Shown here piece by piece: positions 10,755 to 20,207 of a DNA stretch of 64,000 bases. Numbering within the stretch: the first letter of the stretch is position 1; each line of letters begins with the position of its first letter. Under the pieces are notes generated by a model, which saw only the letters and a program-made list of their open reading frames with translations, made no database searches and was not told the origin of the DNA. Where the stretch lies: positions 1,240,001-1,304,000 of the forward strand of contig NZ_JPKR02000003.1 in NCBI RefSeq assembly GCF_000757425.2, read 5' to 3'. The stretch comes from Tatumella morbirosei (lineage in GTDB: Bacteria > Pseudomonadota > Gammaproteobacteria > Enterobacterales > Enterobacteriaceae). The translations under genes and the position numbers were made by a program.

Positions 10755-10756
10755 AG

Positions 10757-11458
10757 CTAAAGTCCGAGGGTTTCTTTTACAAACGGAATGGTCAGTTTAC
10801 GCTGGGCAGTGATCGAAGCATGATCCAGCCTGTCCAGCGTTTCAAACAAAGTTCGCATTTCTCTGTCCAGACGCTTTAACAGAAAACGTCCAACATCTTC
10901 AGGTAATTGAAACCCCCGCAACCCTGAACGTAGTTGCAGTGCCTGCAATTTCTCCTCATCGGATAAGGGCTGCAGGCGGTAGATCTGGCCCCAGTCTAGC
11001 CTTGAGGCGAGATCGGCGAGTTTCAGATTCAGCTGTCGTGGTGGGCGATCGCCGGTAATCAACAACCGGGTTTTTCCGGTTTCCAGTATGCGGTTATACA
11101 GGTCGAAAATAGCCATCTCCCAGGCTTCATCACCGGCAATGCACTCGATATTATCAATGCACACCAGTGCCAGCTGTTCCATGCCTTCCAGCACTTCGGG
11201 CACAAACCAGGTCCGTTTATCCAGAGGCACATACCCTACGGCTTCATCACGGGAGGATATTTCCGTACACGCAGCGTGCAACAGATGACTTCTGCCCCCA
11301 CCTTCGCGGGACCAAAAATAGATATAACCACCATGTTGCTGCTCAAGCGCTCCCCTGAGCGCAGCCAGTAAAGACGAATTGGTACCCGGCCAGAAACTGG
11401 CAAAGGTTTCATCGTCTGGCAGATAAAGTGGCAATGATAATTGAGCCGGCGTGTTCAG
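10757..11458 (-). CDS. hda: DnaA inactivator Hda
   Basis: Hda is an AAA+ protein that, with the DNA-loaded beta clamp, stimulates ATP hydrolysis by DnaA and so prevents re-initiation. The product shows the clamp-binding motif QLSLPL at residues 6-11, a Walker A-like [12 protein letters not shown], Walker B CIDNIE and box VII/sensor II residues. I place the start at CTG 11458, because GAGG lies five bases upstream and this gives the E. coli length of 233; CTG initiation is known for E. coli hda. A longer reading from 11533 is open but adds residues with no homology. It is convergent with yfgD, two bases apart. Confidence 0.9.
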   Translation of the reverse strand: MNTPAQLSLPLYLPDDETFASFWPGTNSSLLAALRGALEQQHGGYIYFWSREGGGRSHLLHAACTEISSRDEAVGYVPLDKRTWFVPEVLEGMEQLALVCIDNIECIAGDEAWEMAIFDLYNRILETGKTRLLITGDRPPRQLNLKLADLASRLDWGQIYRLQPLSDEEKLQALQLRSGLRGFQLPEDVGRFLLKRLDREMRTLFETLDRLDHASITAQRKLTIPFVKETLGL

Positions 11459-11560
11459 GTATACCTCAGCATAACTCGCAAGAAACCGTCCGAGTTTATC
11501 ACAACTTGCCGGTCGATATGAATCAGGCAACACAGGGTTGCCTGCTTTAACACTCCGCCG

Positions 11561-12829
11561 CTACTTAGCTGTCTCATCTTCCTCATCAGGACGGACCAGA
11601 CTGATTAGATGGAAGATGATACTCAAAACCACACCTACCACAGTTGCCAGCGCCATTCCTTTGAGCTCGACGGCTCCAAGCTGAATTTTCGCCCCGCTCA
11701 CGCCAATAATTAAAATAATCGCGGTCAACATCAGGTTTTTCGCCTTGCTGTAATCCACTTTGGAGTCAATCAGCACACGAATTCCGGAAGCGCCAATCAC
11801 CCCGTACAGCAACAGAGAGACTCCCCCCATGACAGGAACCGGAATCGCCTGAATAATCGCTGCCAGTTTTCCTATACACGACAAACAAATAGCAATGACA
11901 GCCGCGCCACCAATGACCCAGGTACTGTAGACACGGGTTATGGCCATTACTCCGATGTTTTCACCGTAAGTCGTGTTGGGTGTAGAACCAAAAAATCCGG
12001 AAATTACCGTGGACAGACCGTTAGCAAACATCGAACGATGCAGACCTGGATCCTTGATCAAATCGCGCTTAACAATATTTGCAGTAACGACCAGGTGCCC
12101 AACATGCTCTGCAATCACTACTAAGGCAGCCGGAAGCACAGTGAGCATTGCCGCCCATTCAAAACGGGGTTTATAGAAAGTGGGTAATGCAAACCAGTGT
12201 GCCTGTTCAACGCCGGTCCAGTTCACCATTCCCATAAATGAAGCAACCACATAACCCACGACTACGCCAATCAGGATGGGGATAATGGCCAGAAAACCAC
12301 GGAATAACACCGAACCAAACACGGTCACAGCCAGGGTGACCAGTGAAACAATCACTGTTTTACTGTCTACCGCAGTGCCGTTAGCCGGCAATAGTCCAGC
12401 CATGCCTGCTGCGACACTGGCCAGCTCCAGACCGATAATAGCTACGATGGCCCCCATTGCTGCCGGAGGAAACATGATATTCAGCCAGCCGGTTCCAGCC
12501 TTTTTGACAATCAGACCGACGAGGCAGAACAATACTCCGCACAAAATAAAGCCACCTAAAGCAACCTCATACCCTTGTGGCAACAGCAACAGCACCGGAG
12601 AAATAAATGCAAAACTGGAGCCCAGATAGGCAGGTATCTTTCCTTTACAGATAAACAGATACAGTAAGGTACCAATACCGTTAAATAACAGAATTGTCGC
12701 CGGATTCACATGAAATAAAATAGGCACCAGCACCGTAGCACCAAACATTGCGAACAGGTGCTGAAGGCTGAGCGGGATGGTCTGAAGTAACGGAGGTCTT
12801 TCATCCACTGCAATAGTACGCCGGGTCAT
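11561..12829 (-). CDS. uraA: Uracil permease UraA
   Basis: UraA is the proton-coupled uracil importer (NCS2 family, 14 membrane segments) in the inner membrane. The 422-residue product starts MTRRTIAVDERPPLL and is collinear with E. coli UraA, including the signature regions AEHVGHLVVTANIV and GFFGSTPNTTYGENIG. The ATG at 12829 has AAGGGGAT upstream; earlier codons belong to the intergenic leader. It lies downstream of upp, with two terminator hairpins and an open frame in between, suggesting attenuation. Confidence 0.96.
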   Translation of the reverse strand: MTRRTIAVDERPPLLQTIPLSLQHLFAMFGATVLVPILFHVNPATILLFNGIGTLLYLFICKGKIPAYLGSSFAFISPVLLLLPQGYEVALGGFILCGVLFCLVGLIVKKAGTGWLNIMFPPAAMGAIVAIIGLELASVAAGMAGLLPANGTAVDSKTVIVSLVTLAVTVFGSVLFRGFLAIIPILIGVVVGYVVASFMGMVNWTGVEQAHWFALPTFYKPRFEWAAMLTVLPAALVVIAEHVGHLVVTANIVKRDLIKDPGLHRSMFANGLSTVISGFFGSTPNTTYGENIGVMAITRVYSTWVIGGAAVIAICLSCIGKLAAIIQAIPVPVMGGVSLLLYGVIGASGIRVLIDSKVDYSKAKNLMLTAIILIIGVSGAKIQLGAVELKGMALATVVGVVLSIIFHLISLVRPDEEDETAK

Positions 12830-12842
12830 GCTGTATATCCCC

Positions 12843-13046
12843 TTAATATGATACGGACATAAAAAAACCGACAAAATGTCGGTCCTGAAACAGACACTGC
12901 CGGGGGTATCCTCCGGCGAAAAAAAACGGTGCGATCACCGTTATTTTCAATGCAGTGTTGTGGTCAGCGGGCAATGGCAGAAATAGCAGTAAACACGAGT
13001 CACCGTTACAGCAAATCACATTGCTGTTGAAACGCCGGATGTGCAT
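12843..13046 (-). CDS. Possible 67-codon leader frame over the upp-uraA terminators
   Basis: An open frame begins with ATG at 13046, 29 bases after upp, behind a weak GAGAGGGG site about 12 bases away. It reads through both intergenic terminator hairpins (their T runs become phenylalanine codons, PFFF and GFF). Its stop TAA forms the first bases of the uraA ribosome site TAAGGGG, 13 bases before the uraA ATG. The product resembles no protein I know. The arrangement recalls the pyrBI and rph-pyrE attenuators, where translation through the terminator region at low UTP prevents termination. This role is an inference; the frame could be open by chance. Confidence 0.35.
   Translation of the reverse strand: MHIRRFNSNVICCNGDSCLLLFLPLPADHNTALKITVIAPFFFAGGYPRQCLFQDRHFVGFFMSVSY
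12861..12942 (-). terminator. Two tandem terminators (attenuator-like) between upp and uraA
   Basis: On the minus strand, AACGGTG-ATCG-CACCGTT followed by eight Ts (12919-12942) and ACCGACA-TTT-TGTCGGT followed by seven Ts (12861-12883) are two compact, perfect 7-bp hairpins. A third, imperfect hairpin (12899-12917) lies between them. Any uraA transcript from upp must pass both. Confidence 0.85.
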
Positions 13047-13075
13047 CTCTGTATTGCCCCTCTCAGATTTATTAA

Positions 13076-13702
13076 TTATTTAGTACCAAAGATTTTATCA
13101 CCGGCATCACCCAGTCCCGGGATAATATAGCCGTGTTCATTCAGCCCCTGGTCAATCGATGCCGTGTACAGCTCAACATCAGGATGCGCTTTTTCCAGCG
13201 CAGCAATACCTTCCGGAGCCGCGACCAGAACCAGCACTTTAATCGCAAAACAGCCGGATTTTTTTAGCAGATCAATCGTGGCAATCATCGATCCTCCGGT
13301 TGCCAGCATTGGGTCTACCACCAGTGCCATACGTTCGTCCATATTGGAGGCCAGTTTTTGGAAATACGGCACCGGCTCCAGGGTTTTCTCATCCCGGTAT
13401 ACGCCGACTACGCTGATTCTTGCGCTAGGGACATGTTCCAGGACACCGTTCATCATTCCCAGCCCTGCACGTAAAATCGGCACTACAGTGATTTTCTTAC
13501 CTTTAATTTGATCAATTTCGACAGGGCCGTTCCACCCTTCAATAGTCACAGTCTCTGTTTCCAAATCAGCAGTCGCTTCATAGGTCAGCAAACTGCCAAC
13601 TTCAGAAGCAAGCTCGCGAAAACGTTTAGTGCTGACATCATGCTCACGCATCAGGCCCAGTTTATGTCTGACCAGCGGGTGTCTGACTTCCACGATCTTC
13701 AT
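13076..13702 (-). CDS. upp: Uracil phosphoribosyltransferase Upp
   Basis: Upp makes UMP from uracil and PRPP, the key uracil salvage step. The 208-residue product is essentially full-length identical in layout to E. coli Upp. It has the PRPP loop [12 protein letters not shown] and the uracil-binding C-terminus [11 protein letters not shown]. It is the first gene of upp-uraA; the promoter has a long T tract at the start site, which makes initiation sensitive to UTP in E. coli. Divergent to purM. Confidence 0.96.
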   Translation of the reverse strand: MKIVEVRHPLVRHKLGLMREHDVSTKRFRELASEVGSLLTYEATADLETETVTIEGWNGPVEIDQIKGKKITVVPILRAGLGMMNGVLEHVPSARISVVGVYRDEKTLEPVPYFQKLASNMDERMALVVDPMLATGGSMIATIDLLKKSGCFAIKVLVLVAAPEGIAALEKAHPDVELYTASIDQGLNEHGYIIPGLGDAGDKIFGTK

Positions 13703-13729
13703 TATTCTTCTCCCGGAATGTGTTGAGCT

Positions 13730-13751
13730 AAAAAAAAATCGCCGGATTATA
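13730..13751 (-). promoter_or_regulatory. upp promoter with T-tract start site (UTP-sensitive type)
   Basis: On the minus strand a perfect -10 TATAAT (13751-13746) is followed after five bases by GA and nine Ts (13738-13730). In E. coli upp the same layout causes reiterative addition of U to the nascent RNA when UTP is high, which aborts productive transcription. The sequence features are seen directly; the mechanism is transferred from E. coli. Confidence 0.75.
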
Positions 13752-13865
13752 GCGCTTTTTTATCGGAGCTAATACAGCTATACATCAAACAGCTACAATT
13801 TTTTAGTGCCGCTACGGGGAATAGTCACTAACCTGCAGGCAGATAATTACTGCTGCACATCAGAC

Positions 13866-13881
13866 TCGCAAACGTTTGCCT
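13866..13881 (+). promoter_or_regulatory. PurR operator upstream of purM
   Basis: TCGCAAACGTTTGCCT contains the perfect core GCAAACGTTTGC of the PurR palindrome. It lies 63 bases upstream of the purM start and about 115 bases from the -10 of the divergent upp promoter. E. coli purMN is repressed by PurR at the equivalent place. Confidence 0.88.
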
Positions 13882-13944
13882 GCACTGATAGAATAGCGCT
13901 GCTCTATTTAAACCACCAACCGCAATTCGCGTGGGGATTCTGCA

Positions 13945-14985
13945 GTGACCGACAAAACCACTCTCAGTTATAAAGATGCCGGTGTTGATATTGATGCCGG
14001 AAATGATCTGGTTGATCGCATTAAAGGTGTAGTTAAAAAAACCCGCCGTCCGGAAGTGATGGGCGGACTCGGTGGCTTTGGTGCACTGTGCGCCTTACCA
14101 CAAAAATACCGTGAACCGATTCTGGTTTCTGGCACCGATGGCGTAGGTACCAAGCTGCGTTTAGCCATGGACCTGAAACGTCATGACCATATTGGTATTG
14201 ATCTGGTGGCAATGTGCGTCAATGATCTGGTCGTACAGGGTGCAGAGCCACTGTTTTTCCTTGATTACTACGCTACCGGTAAACTGGATGTTGATACCGC
14301 AGCCGCAGTCATCAGCGGAATTGCCGAAGGCTGTTCGCAGTCGGGTTGTGCTCTGGTGGGTGGCGAGACCGCTGAAATGCCAGGCATGTATCACGGTGAA
14401 GATTACGATGTTGCTGGTTTCTGCGTCGGAGTGGTTGAGAAATCAGAAATTATTGATGGCAGTAAAGTCAGTGATGGTGATGTTCTGCTCGCTCTGGGCT
14501 CAAGCGGACCTCATTCCAACGGATACTCCCTGATTCGTAAAATTCTCGAAGTCAGCCAGACTGATCCTGAAGTCAAACAGCTGGAAGGTAAAACATTAGC
14601 CGACCACCTGCTGACTCCAACCCGTATCTACGTCAAAAATATCCTGAACCTGATTGAGCAGGTAGACGTTCATGCGATTGCGCACCTGACCGGTGGTGGT
14701 TTCTGGGAAAATATTCCCCGTGTTTTACCGGAAAATACCCGTGCAGTGATTGATGAATCCAGCTGGCAATGGCCGGCAGTATTCAGCTGGCTGCAACAGG
14801 CAGGGAATGTCAGCCGACATGAAATGTACCGTACCTTTAACTGTGGTGTAGGTATGGTTATCGCCCTGAGCCCTGACAACGCCGATAAAGCACTGCAACT
14901 ACTGCAGGCTGCTGGTGAGAAGGCGTGGAAAATCGGTGTCATTGAATCCGCCCCGGCTGAGGGTGAGCAGGTCATTATTAAGTGA
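13945..14985 (+). CDS. purM: AIR synthetase PurM
   Basis: PurM closes the imidazole ring, turning FGAM into AIR with ATP. The 346-residue product (E. coli 345) begins at GTG with GGGGAT upstream and shows the family signatures [23 protein letters not shown] and [13 protein letters not shown]. Its stop overlaps the purN start by one base. The operon is preceded by a PurR box. Confidence 0.97.
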   Translation: MTDKTTLSYKDAGVDIDAGNDLVDRIKGVVKKTRRPEVMGGLGGFGALCALPQKYREPILVSGTDGVGTKLRLAMDLKRHDHIGIDLVAMCVNDLVVQGAEPLFFLDYYATGKLDVDTAAAVISGIAEGCSQSGCALVGGETAEMPGMYHGEDYDVAGFCVGVVEKSEIIDGSKVSDGDVLLALGSSGPHSNGYSLIRKILEVSQTDPEVKQLEGKTLADHLLTPTRIYVKNILNLIEQVDVHAIAHLTGGGFWENIPRVLPENTRAVIDESSWQWPAVFSWLQQAGNVSRHEMYRTFNCGVGMVIALSPDNADKALQLLQAAGEKAWKIGVIESAPAEGEQVIIK

Positions 14986-15638
14986 TGAAAAGGCTGGTGA
15001 TCCTGATTTCCGGCACCGGCACCAACCTGCAGGCGATAATTGATGCCTGCAGGTCTGGCCAGCTGAGTACTGCCGCTGAAATTGTTGCGGTAATCAGTAA
15101 TAAAGCAAACGCCGGTGGCCTTGAACTTGCCAGGCAAGCCGGTATTCCGGCCCATTCGCTGGCTCAGTCTGACTTCGCAGACCGTCAGCAATTTGATCAA
15201 CAGCTGATGAGCATCGCTGATGAGTATTCGCCGGATCTGGTTGTCCTCGCAGGATATATGCGTATTCTCGGTGCAGAATTTGTTCGCCACTATCGCGGAC
15301 GAATGATCAATATCCACCCTTCCCTGCTACCTGCCTGGCCTGGCCTGGATACCCATCGCAAGGTGCTGGAGAATGGTGATGCCGAACATGGCCCTTCGGT
15401 TCATTTTGTAACTGAAGAGCTGGACGGAGGCCCTGTCATTCTGCAATCCCGTATTGCGGTACTGCCGCAGGAAACTGAAGAACAGTTACAGGATCGGGTC
15501 CGCTTGCAGGAACATCTGATTTATCCGCAGGTCATTCACTGGTTTGTACAAAACCGTCTCGAACTGAATAATGATCAGGCATGGCTGGATGGCAAGCTGC
15601 TCCCTGCCACAGGTTATCAGTTGGAGACTACCCATTAA
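14985..15638 (+). CDS. purN: Phosphoribosylglycinamide formyltransferase PurN
   Basis: PurN formylates GAR using 10-formyl-THF in purine synthesis. The 217-residue product has the N-terminal LISGTGTNLQAIIDA phosphate loop, the catalytic NIHPSLLP region (Asn and His), and HFVTEELDGGPVI with the catalytic Asp. I chose the ATG at 14985, which overlaps the purM TGA; a GTG one codon earlier is also possible. A hairpin terminator follows the gene, so purMN forms a closed two-gene unit. Confidence 0.95.
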   Translation: MKRLVILISGTGTNLQAIIDACRSGQLSTAAEIVAVISNKANAGGLELARQAGIPAHSLAQSDFADRQQFDQQLMSIADEYSPDLVVLAGYMRILGAEFVRHYRGRMINIHPSLLPAWPGLDTHRKVLENGDAEHGPSVHFVTEELDGGPVILQSRIAVLPQETEEQLQDRVRLQEHLIYPQVIHWFVQNRLELNNDQAWLDGKLLPATGYQLETTH

Positions 15639-15642
15639 TTCA

Positions 15643-15680
15643 CAGACGCTGTGTCGGCACAGCGTCTGCCTTCTTTATTC
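15643..15680 (+). terminator. Terminator after purN
   Basis: CAGACGCTGTG and CACAGCGTCTG form a perfect 11-bp stem with loop TCGG, followed by CCTTCTTTATTC. It starts five bases past the purN stop. Confidence 0.85.
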
Positions 15681-15799
15681 CCAGTTAAGTCACCTTTTTT
15701 TCTTACCCCTCGTCGGGCAATGGACATTTCTGCCATATTCTCGCCATAATGGAATGAGAGACTGAAGCTTTAGTTCTGTCACAGCGAAATGGAGTCAGG

Positions 15800-17860
15800 A
15801 TGGGTCAGGAAAAACTATATATAGAAAAAGAATTAAGCTGGTTATCATTTAATGAACGAGTATTACAGGAAGCCGCTGACAAACTGAATCCGTTGATCGA
15901 AAGAATGCGTTTCCTTGGAATTTATTCGAGTAACCTCGACGAATTTTATAAAGTCCGCTTCGCAGAACTGAAACGTCGTATCCTGATTGGTGAAGAACAA
16001 GGCTCTGTTACCGTACCCCGTCATTTACTGAAAAAAATTCAACAACGGGTAATGCGGGCAGACCAGGAATTTGACCTGCTCTACAATGAGCTGTTGTTAG
16101 AGATGGCTCGTAACCAGATCTTCCTAATCAATGAACGTCAGCTTTCGGTCAATCAGCAGAGCTGGTTGCGCGACTATTTTCGACAGCATCTGCGCCCGCA
16201 TGTGACGCCAATCCTGATTAATAGCGATACTGATCTGGCTCAGTTTCTCAAAGATGATTATACCTACCTGGCCGTTGAGGTCATCCGTGGTGAAGACATC
16301 CGTTATGCGCTGCTGGAGATTCCATCGGATAAAGTCCCACGTTTCATTAATCTGCCAGCCGAACCACCGCGTCGAAGAAAACCAATGATATTACTGGATA
16401 ATATCCTCAGATATTGTCTGGATGATATCTTCAAAGGTTTCTTTGATTACGATGAACTAAACGCTTATTCGATGAAAATGACCCGCGATGCCGAATACGA
16501 TCTGGTCACAGAAATGGAATCGAGTTTGCTGGAGCTGATGTCATCCAGCCTGAAACAGCGGCTGACAGCTGAGCCGGTACGATTTGTCTACCAGCGCGAT
16601 ATGCCGACCGCTATGGTCGAAATGCTCTGTGAAAAGCTCTCGGTTTCAAACTATGACTCAATACTGGCTGGCGGGCGTTATCACAACTTCAAAGACTTTA
16701 TTCAGTTTCCTAACGTTGGCCAACGAAATCTGGAAAACAAACCTCTTCCCCCCATCCGCCATCGCGGGTTTGACGGCTATCGTAACGGATTTGATGCCGT
16801 TCGGGCGCGGGATATCCTGCTTTATTATCCGTATCATACCTTTGAACATGTGTTGGAGTTTTTGCGCCAGGCCTCCTTTGATCCGGCGGTTTTATCGATC
16901 AAAATTAATATTTACCGGGTGGCTAAAAATTCACGCATCATGGATGCCATGATTCATGCCGCCCACAACGGTAAAAAAGTCACGGTGGTCGTGGAGTTAC
17001 AGGCGAGATTTGATGAAGCCGCGAATATTCACTGGGCCAAACAGCTGACAGAAGCCGGGGTGCATGTCATATTCTCAGCCCCCGGCCTGAAAATACACGC
17101 TAAACTATTTTTAATCTCCCGCCGTGAAGGTGAAGAGGTGGTTCGCTATGCACATATCGGTACCGGTAATTTCAATGAGAAAACCGCACGTCTGTATACG
17201 GACTACTCGCTGCTTACTTCGGATGCCAGAATTACCAATGAAGTCCGCCGGGTATTTAATTTTATTGAAAACCCTTATCGTCCGGTATCATTTGACTACC
17301 TGATGGTCTCTCCGCAAAATTCCCGGCGGATGCTTTATCAGTTAGTTGATCAGGAAATTGCCAATGCGCAGCAGGGTCTACCTGCCGGAATTACATTAAA
17401 AATTAACAACCTGGTTGATAAGGGACTCATTGATCGCTTGTACGCAGCTTCCGGTGCCGGCGTGAAAGTCAATCTGCTGGTCAGAGGGATGTGCTCACTC
17501 ATCCCGGATTTACCAGGCATCAGCACCAATATCCGGGTGATCAGTATTCTTGATCGTTATCTGGAGCATGACAGGGTCTATATTTTTGAGAATAACGGTG
17601 ATAAGAAAGTCTACCTGTCGTCAGCAGACTGGATGACCCGAAATATTGATTATCGTATTGAAGTGGCGGTGATCATTCTCGACCCACAGATTAAGCAACG
17701 TATTCTTGAGATGATAGGTATTTTGTTCAGTGATACCGTTAAAGCAAGAATCATTGATAAAGAACTGAGTAATCGCTATGTGCCCCGGGGTAACCGCCGT
17801 AAGGTTCGCGGACAACTGGCTATCTATGACTACATCAAAAACCTGGAACAACCCGAATAA
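15800..17860 (+). CDS. ppk: Polyphosphate kinase Ppk1
   Basis: Ppk polymerises inorganic polyphosphate reversibly from ATP at the inner membrane. The 686 residues (E. coli 688) show the N-terminal four-helix region, then two phospholipase D-like halves. The autophosphorylated histidine lies in [13 protein letters not shown] and the second histidine in [14 protein letters not shown]. The upstream AATGGAGTCAGG gives a clear ribosome site. The stop codon overlaps the ppx start (TAATG), coupling synthesis with breakdown as in E. coli. Confidence 0.97.
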   Translation: MGQEKLYIEKELSWLSFNERVLQEAADKLNPLIERMRFLGIYSSNLDEFYKVRFAELKRRILIGEEQGSVTVPRHLLKKIQQRVMRADQEFDLLYNELLLEMARNQIFLINERQLSVNQQSWLRDYFRQHLRPHVTPILINSDTDLAQFLKDDYTYLAVEVIRGEDIRYALLEIPSDKVPRFINLPAEPPRRRKPMILLDNILRYCLDDIFKGFFDYDELNAYSMKMTRDAEYDLVTEMESSLLELMSSSLKQRLTAEPVRFVYQRDMPTAMVEMLCEKLSVSNYDSILAGGRYHNFKDFIQFPNVGQRNLENKPLPPIRHRGFDGYRNGFDAVRARDILLYYPYHTFEHVLEFLRQASFDPAVLSIKINIYRVAKNSRIMDAMIHAAHNGKKVTVVVELQARFDEAANIHWAKQLTEAGVHVIFSAPGLKIHAKLFLISRREGEEVVRYAHIGTGNFNEKTARLYTDYSLLTSDARITNEVRRVFNFIENPYRPVSFDYLMVSPQNSRRMLYQLVDQEIANAQQGLPAGITLKINNLVDKGLIDRLYAASGAGVKVNLLVRGMCSLIPDLPGISTNIRVISILDRYLEHDRVYIFENNGDKKVYLSSADWMTRNIDYRIEVAVIILDPQIKQRILEMIGILFSDTVKARIIDKELSNRYVPRGNRRKVRGQLAIYDYIKNLEQPE

Positions 17861-19392
17861 TGCCTATGCCAACAACAGCCCAAAAATCAGATAAACCTCA
17901 GGAATTCGCGGCAATAGACCTCGGTTCTAACAGTTTTCATATGGTGATTGCCCGTGTGGTAGACGGGGCATTACAGGTACTCAGCCGGTTAAAGCAACGG
18001 GTCCATCTGGCGGATGCTATCGATTCGAAAAATCAGCTGACAGAAGAAGGTATACAGCGTGGCCTGTCCTGTCTGGCGTTATTTGCGGAGCGCCTGCAAG
18101 GCTTTGCTCCGGAGAACGTTTCTATCGTTGGGACTCATACGCTCAGGGTGGTGGATAACGCCGAAGAGTTTCTGCAGCGCGCCGCAGAAATTATTCCTTA
18201 CCCGATTGAGATCATTCCGGGTAATGAAGAAGCCCGTCTGATTTTTATGGGGGTTGAACATACCCAGCCTGAAAAGGGCCGCAAACTGGTCATTGATATC
18301 GGAGGAGGTTCCACAGAACTGGTGATAGGTGAAGACTTTGAACCACAGTTGGTGGAAAGTCGTCGTATGGGTTGTGTCAGTTTTTCCAATATCTACTTCC
18401 CAGGCGGGGTCATCTCCGCGGAGAATTTCCGACGTGCACGGCTGGCCTCGGTGCAGAAACTGGAAACTCTGGCCTGGCAGTTTCGTTTACAGGGCTGGAA
18501 ATATGCGTTGGGAGCCTCCGGAACTATCAAGGCAGCCTGTGAGGTTCTGGAAGCGTTAGGTGAAAAGGAAAAAACTATCACCCCGGAAGGCCTGGATCGT
18601 TTGTATGATGAGGTGATTAAGTTTAAATCCTTCGATGCACTGAGCTTACCCGGATTATCCGACGACCGTAAAACAGTATTCATCCCGGGTCTCGCCATAC
18701 TGCGTGGTATCTTTGACTCTCTGGGGATCCGCGAGCTGTTGTATTCCGACGGGGCCTTACGTGAAGGGGTTCTGTATGAGATGGAGGGACGTTTCCGTCA
18801 TCAGGATATTCGTACACGTACCGCACAAAGCCTGGCAAACCATTACGCGATTGACAGCGAACAGGCCAATCGTGTGCTGAAAACGTCACAGAATCTTCAT
18901 GATCAGTGGCAGAAACAAAACCCCAAACTGGCTGAGCCGCAGTTAACTGCATTACTACAATGGGCAGCAATGTTACATGAGGTTGGGCTCTCGATTAATC
19001 ACAGTGGCATGCAGCGCCATTCCGCATATATATTGCAGAACTCCAATATGCCAGGCTTCAGTCAGTCACAGCAGCTGTTACTGTCAACCATGGTACGCTA
19101 TCATCGCAAAGGTATAAAAACCGAGGAATTCCCGAGGTTTATGTCATTTAAAAAGAAACAGTATCTGCCACTCATTTTTATTCTTCGGCTGGCTACATTA
19201 CTCAGCAATCAGCGCCAGGCGACCACAAATCCTGAATTTTTGAAACTGGATACCGATGACGGACACTGGACACTCACCTTCCCTACCGGTTTTTTTAGCC
19301 AGAATACTCTGGTACAACTGGACCTGGAACGTGAGCAACAGTACTGGCGGGATGTCACTGGCTGGCAACTGAATCTGAAAGAAGAACAGTAA
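17860..19392 (+). CDS. ppx: Exopolyphosphatase Ppx
   Basis: Ppx releases orthophosphate from polyphosphate ends and belongs to the Ppx/GppA actin-fold family. The 510 residues contain the phosphate-1 loop [14 protein letters not shown], the catalytic glutamate region [15 protein letters not shown] and phosphate-2 loop [17 protein letters not shown]-terminal HD-like domain ([14 protein letters not shown]) follows. It is translationally coupled to ppk and followed after 16 bases by tehB. Confidence 0.96.
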   Translation: MPMPTTAQKSDKPQEFAAIDLGSNSFHMVIARVVDGALQVLSRLKQRVHLADAIDSKNQLTEEGIQRGLSCLALFAERLQGFAPENVSIVGTHTLRVVDNAEEFLQRAAEIIPYPIEIIPGNEEARLIFMGVEHTQPEKGRKLVIDIGGGSTELVIGEDFEPQLVESRRMGCVSFSNIYFPGGVISAENFRRARLASVQKLETLAWQFRLQGWKYALGASGTIKAACEVLEALGEKEKTITPEGLDRLYDEVIKFKSFDALSLPGLSDDRKTVFIPGLAILRGIFDSLGIRELLYSDGALREGVLYEMEGRFRHQDIRTRTAQSLANHYAIDSEQANRVLKTSQNLHDQWQKQNPKLAEPQLTALLQWAAMLHEVGLSINHSGMQRHSAYILQNSNMPGFSQSQQLLLSTMVRYHRKGIKTEEFPRFMSFKKKQYLPLIFILRLATLLSNQRQATTNPEFLKLDTDDGHWTLTFPTGFFSQNTLVQLDLEREQQYWRDVTGWQLNLKEEQ

Positions 19393-19408
19393 CAGGAGCA
19401 AAAAAACC

Positions 19409-20035
19409 ATGGATGAGCCGCTGGCACAGACAGGGTTACCCCCCGATAACTATTATGCGGAGAAATATCAGCTTTCTCTGCCCCACTCCGAACTTCGTGC
19501 GGCCATTGCAGAATTAACACCGGGTAAAGCACTCGACATCGGCTGTGGCCGCGGGCGTAACAGCCTGTATCTCAACAGTCACGGTTTTGATGTCACCGGA
19601 TGGGATAACAACCCGGGCAGCCTGGCGCATTTGCAGCACATTATTGACCAGGAACAACTGACAGGGATCCGTTGTTCATCGGTGGATCTCAATCAGCACC
19701 GGTTCAATGGTAGCTATCAGTTGATACTTTCGACAGTGGTTATGATGTTCCTGCAACCTGACACTATCCCGCAGTTGATAGCCGATATGCAGGCCGCTAC
19801 GGTAAAAGACGGGGTTAATCTGATAGTTTGTGCCATGAATACCACAGATACCCCTTGCCCGCTGGATTTCCCATTCACCTTTCAGTCCGGGGAACTGAGC
19901 CATTATTACCGTCACTGGCACATCATTAAATATAATGAACATCACGGTGAACTACATAAAACCGATGCTAACGGACAACGTATCCGGATGCGGTTTGCCA
20001 CACTGTTAGCCCGAAAGACTCCGGTAAAACAATGA
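19409..20035 (+). CDS. tehB: TehB-type SAM-dependent methyltransferase
   Basis: A 208-residue class I methyltransferase with SAM motif ALDIGCGRGRNSLYL near residue 44 and post-motifs LSTVVMMFL and NLIVCAMNTTD. It matches TehB, the tellurite-resistance methyltransferase, over its whole length. The 16-base spacing to ppx suggests cotranscription; in E. coli tehB is paired with tehA elsewhere, and no tehA is seen here. It probably methylates tellurite, selenium or another small thiophilic compound; the physiological substrate is uncertain. Confidence 0.85.
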   Translation: MDEPLAQTGLPPDNYYAEKYQLSLPHSELRAAIAELTPGKALDIGCGRGRNSLYLNSHGFDVTGWDNNPGSLAHLQHIIDQEQLTGIRCSSVDLNQHRFNGSYQLILSTVVMMFLQPDTIPQLIADMQAATVKDGVNLIVCAMNTTDTPCPLDFPFTFQSGELSHYYRHWHIIKYNEHHGELHKTDANGQRIRMRFATLLARKTPVKQ

Positions 20036-20051
20036 CCTGTGACCGGACGTT

Positions 20052-20076
20052 GCCCCCATGCGGGGGCTGGTTATTT
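20052..20076 (+). terminator. Terminator after tehB
   Basis: GCCCCC-ATGC-GGGGGC, a compact GC stem, followed by TGGTTATTTAAT. It lies 16 bases past the tehB stop. Confidence 0.75.
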
Positions 20077-20207
20077 AATCATAACTATGTCCGGTAACGT
20101 AAACGCCTTACTGATAAATTCTCTGCCCCTGCCCGTCTGTTTTCGGTTATTGTTACTCTGTGACTGTCTCAGGTTAACCACTGTGAATTCCCAACAGAGG
20201 ATGTTGT

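Noticed and set aside
14670-15317. 215-codon open frame opposite purM-purN
   Set aside because: Antisense shadow of two conserved genes.
20077-20207. M-box magnesium riboswitch before mgtE
   Set aside because: The leader is short and shows no recognisable M-box core.
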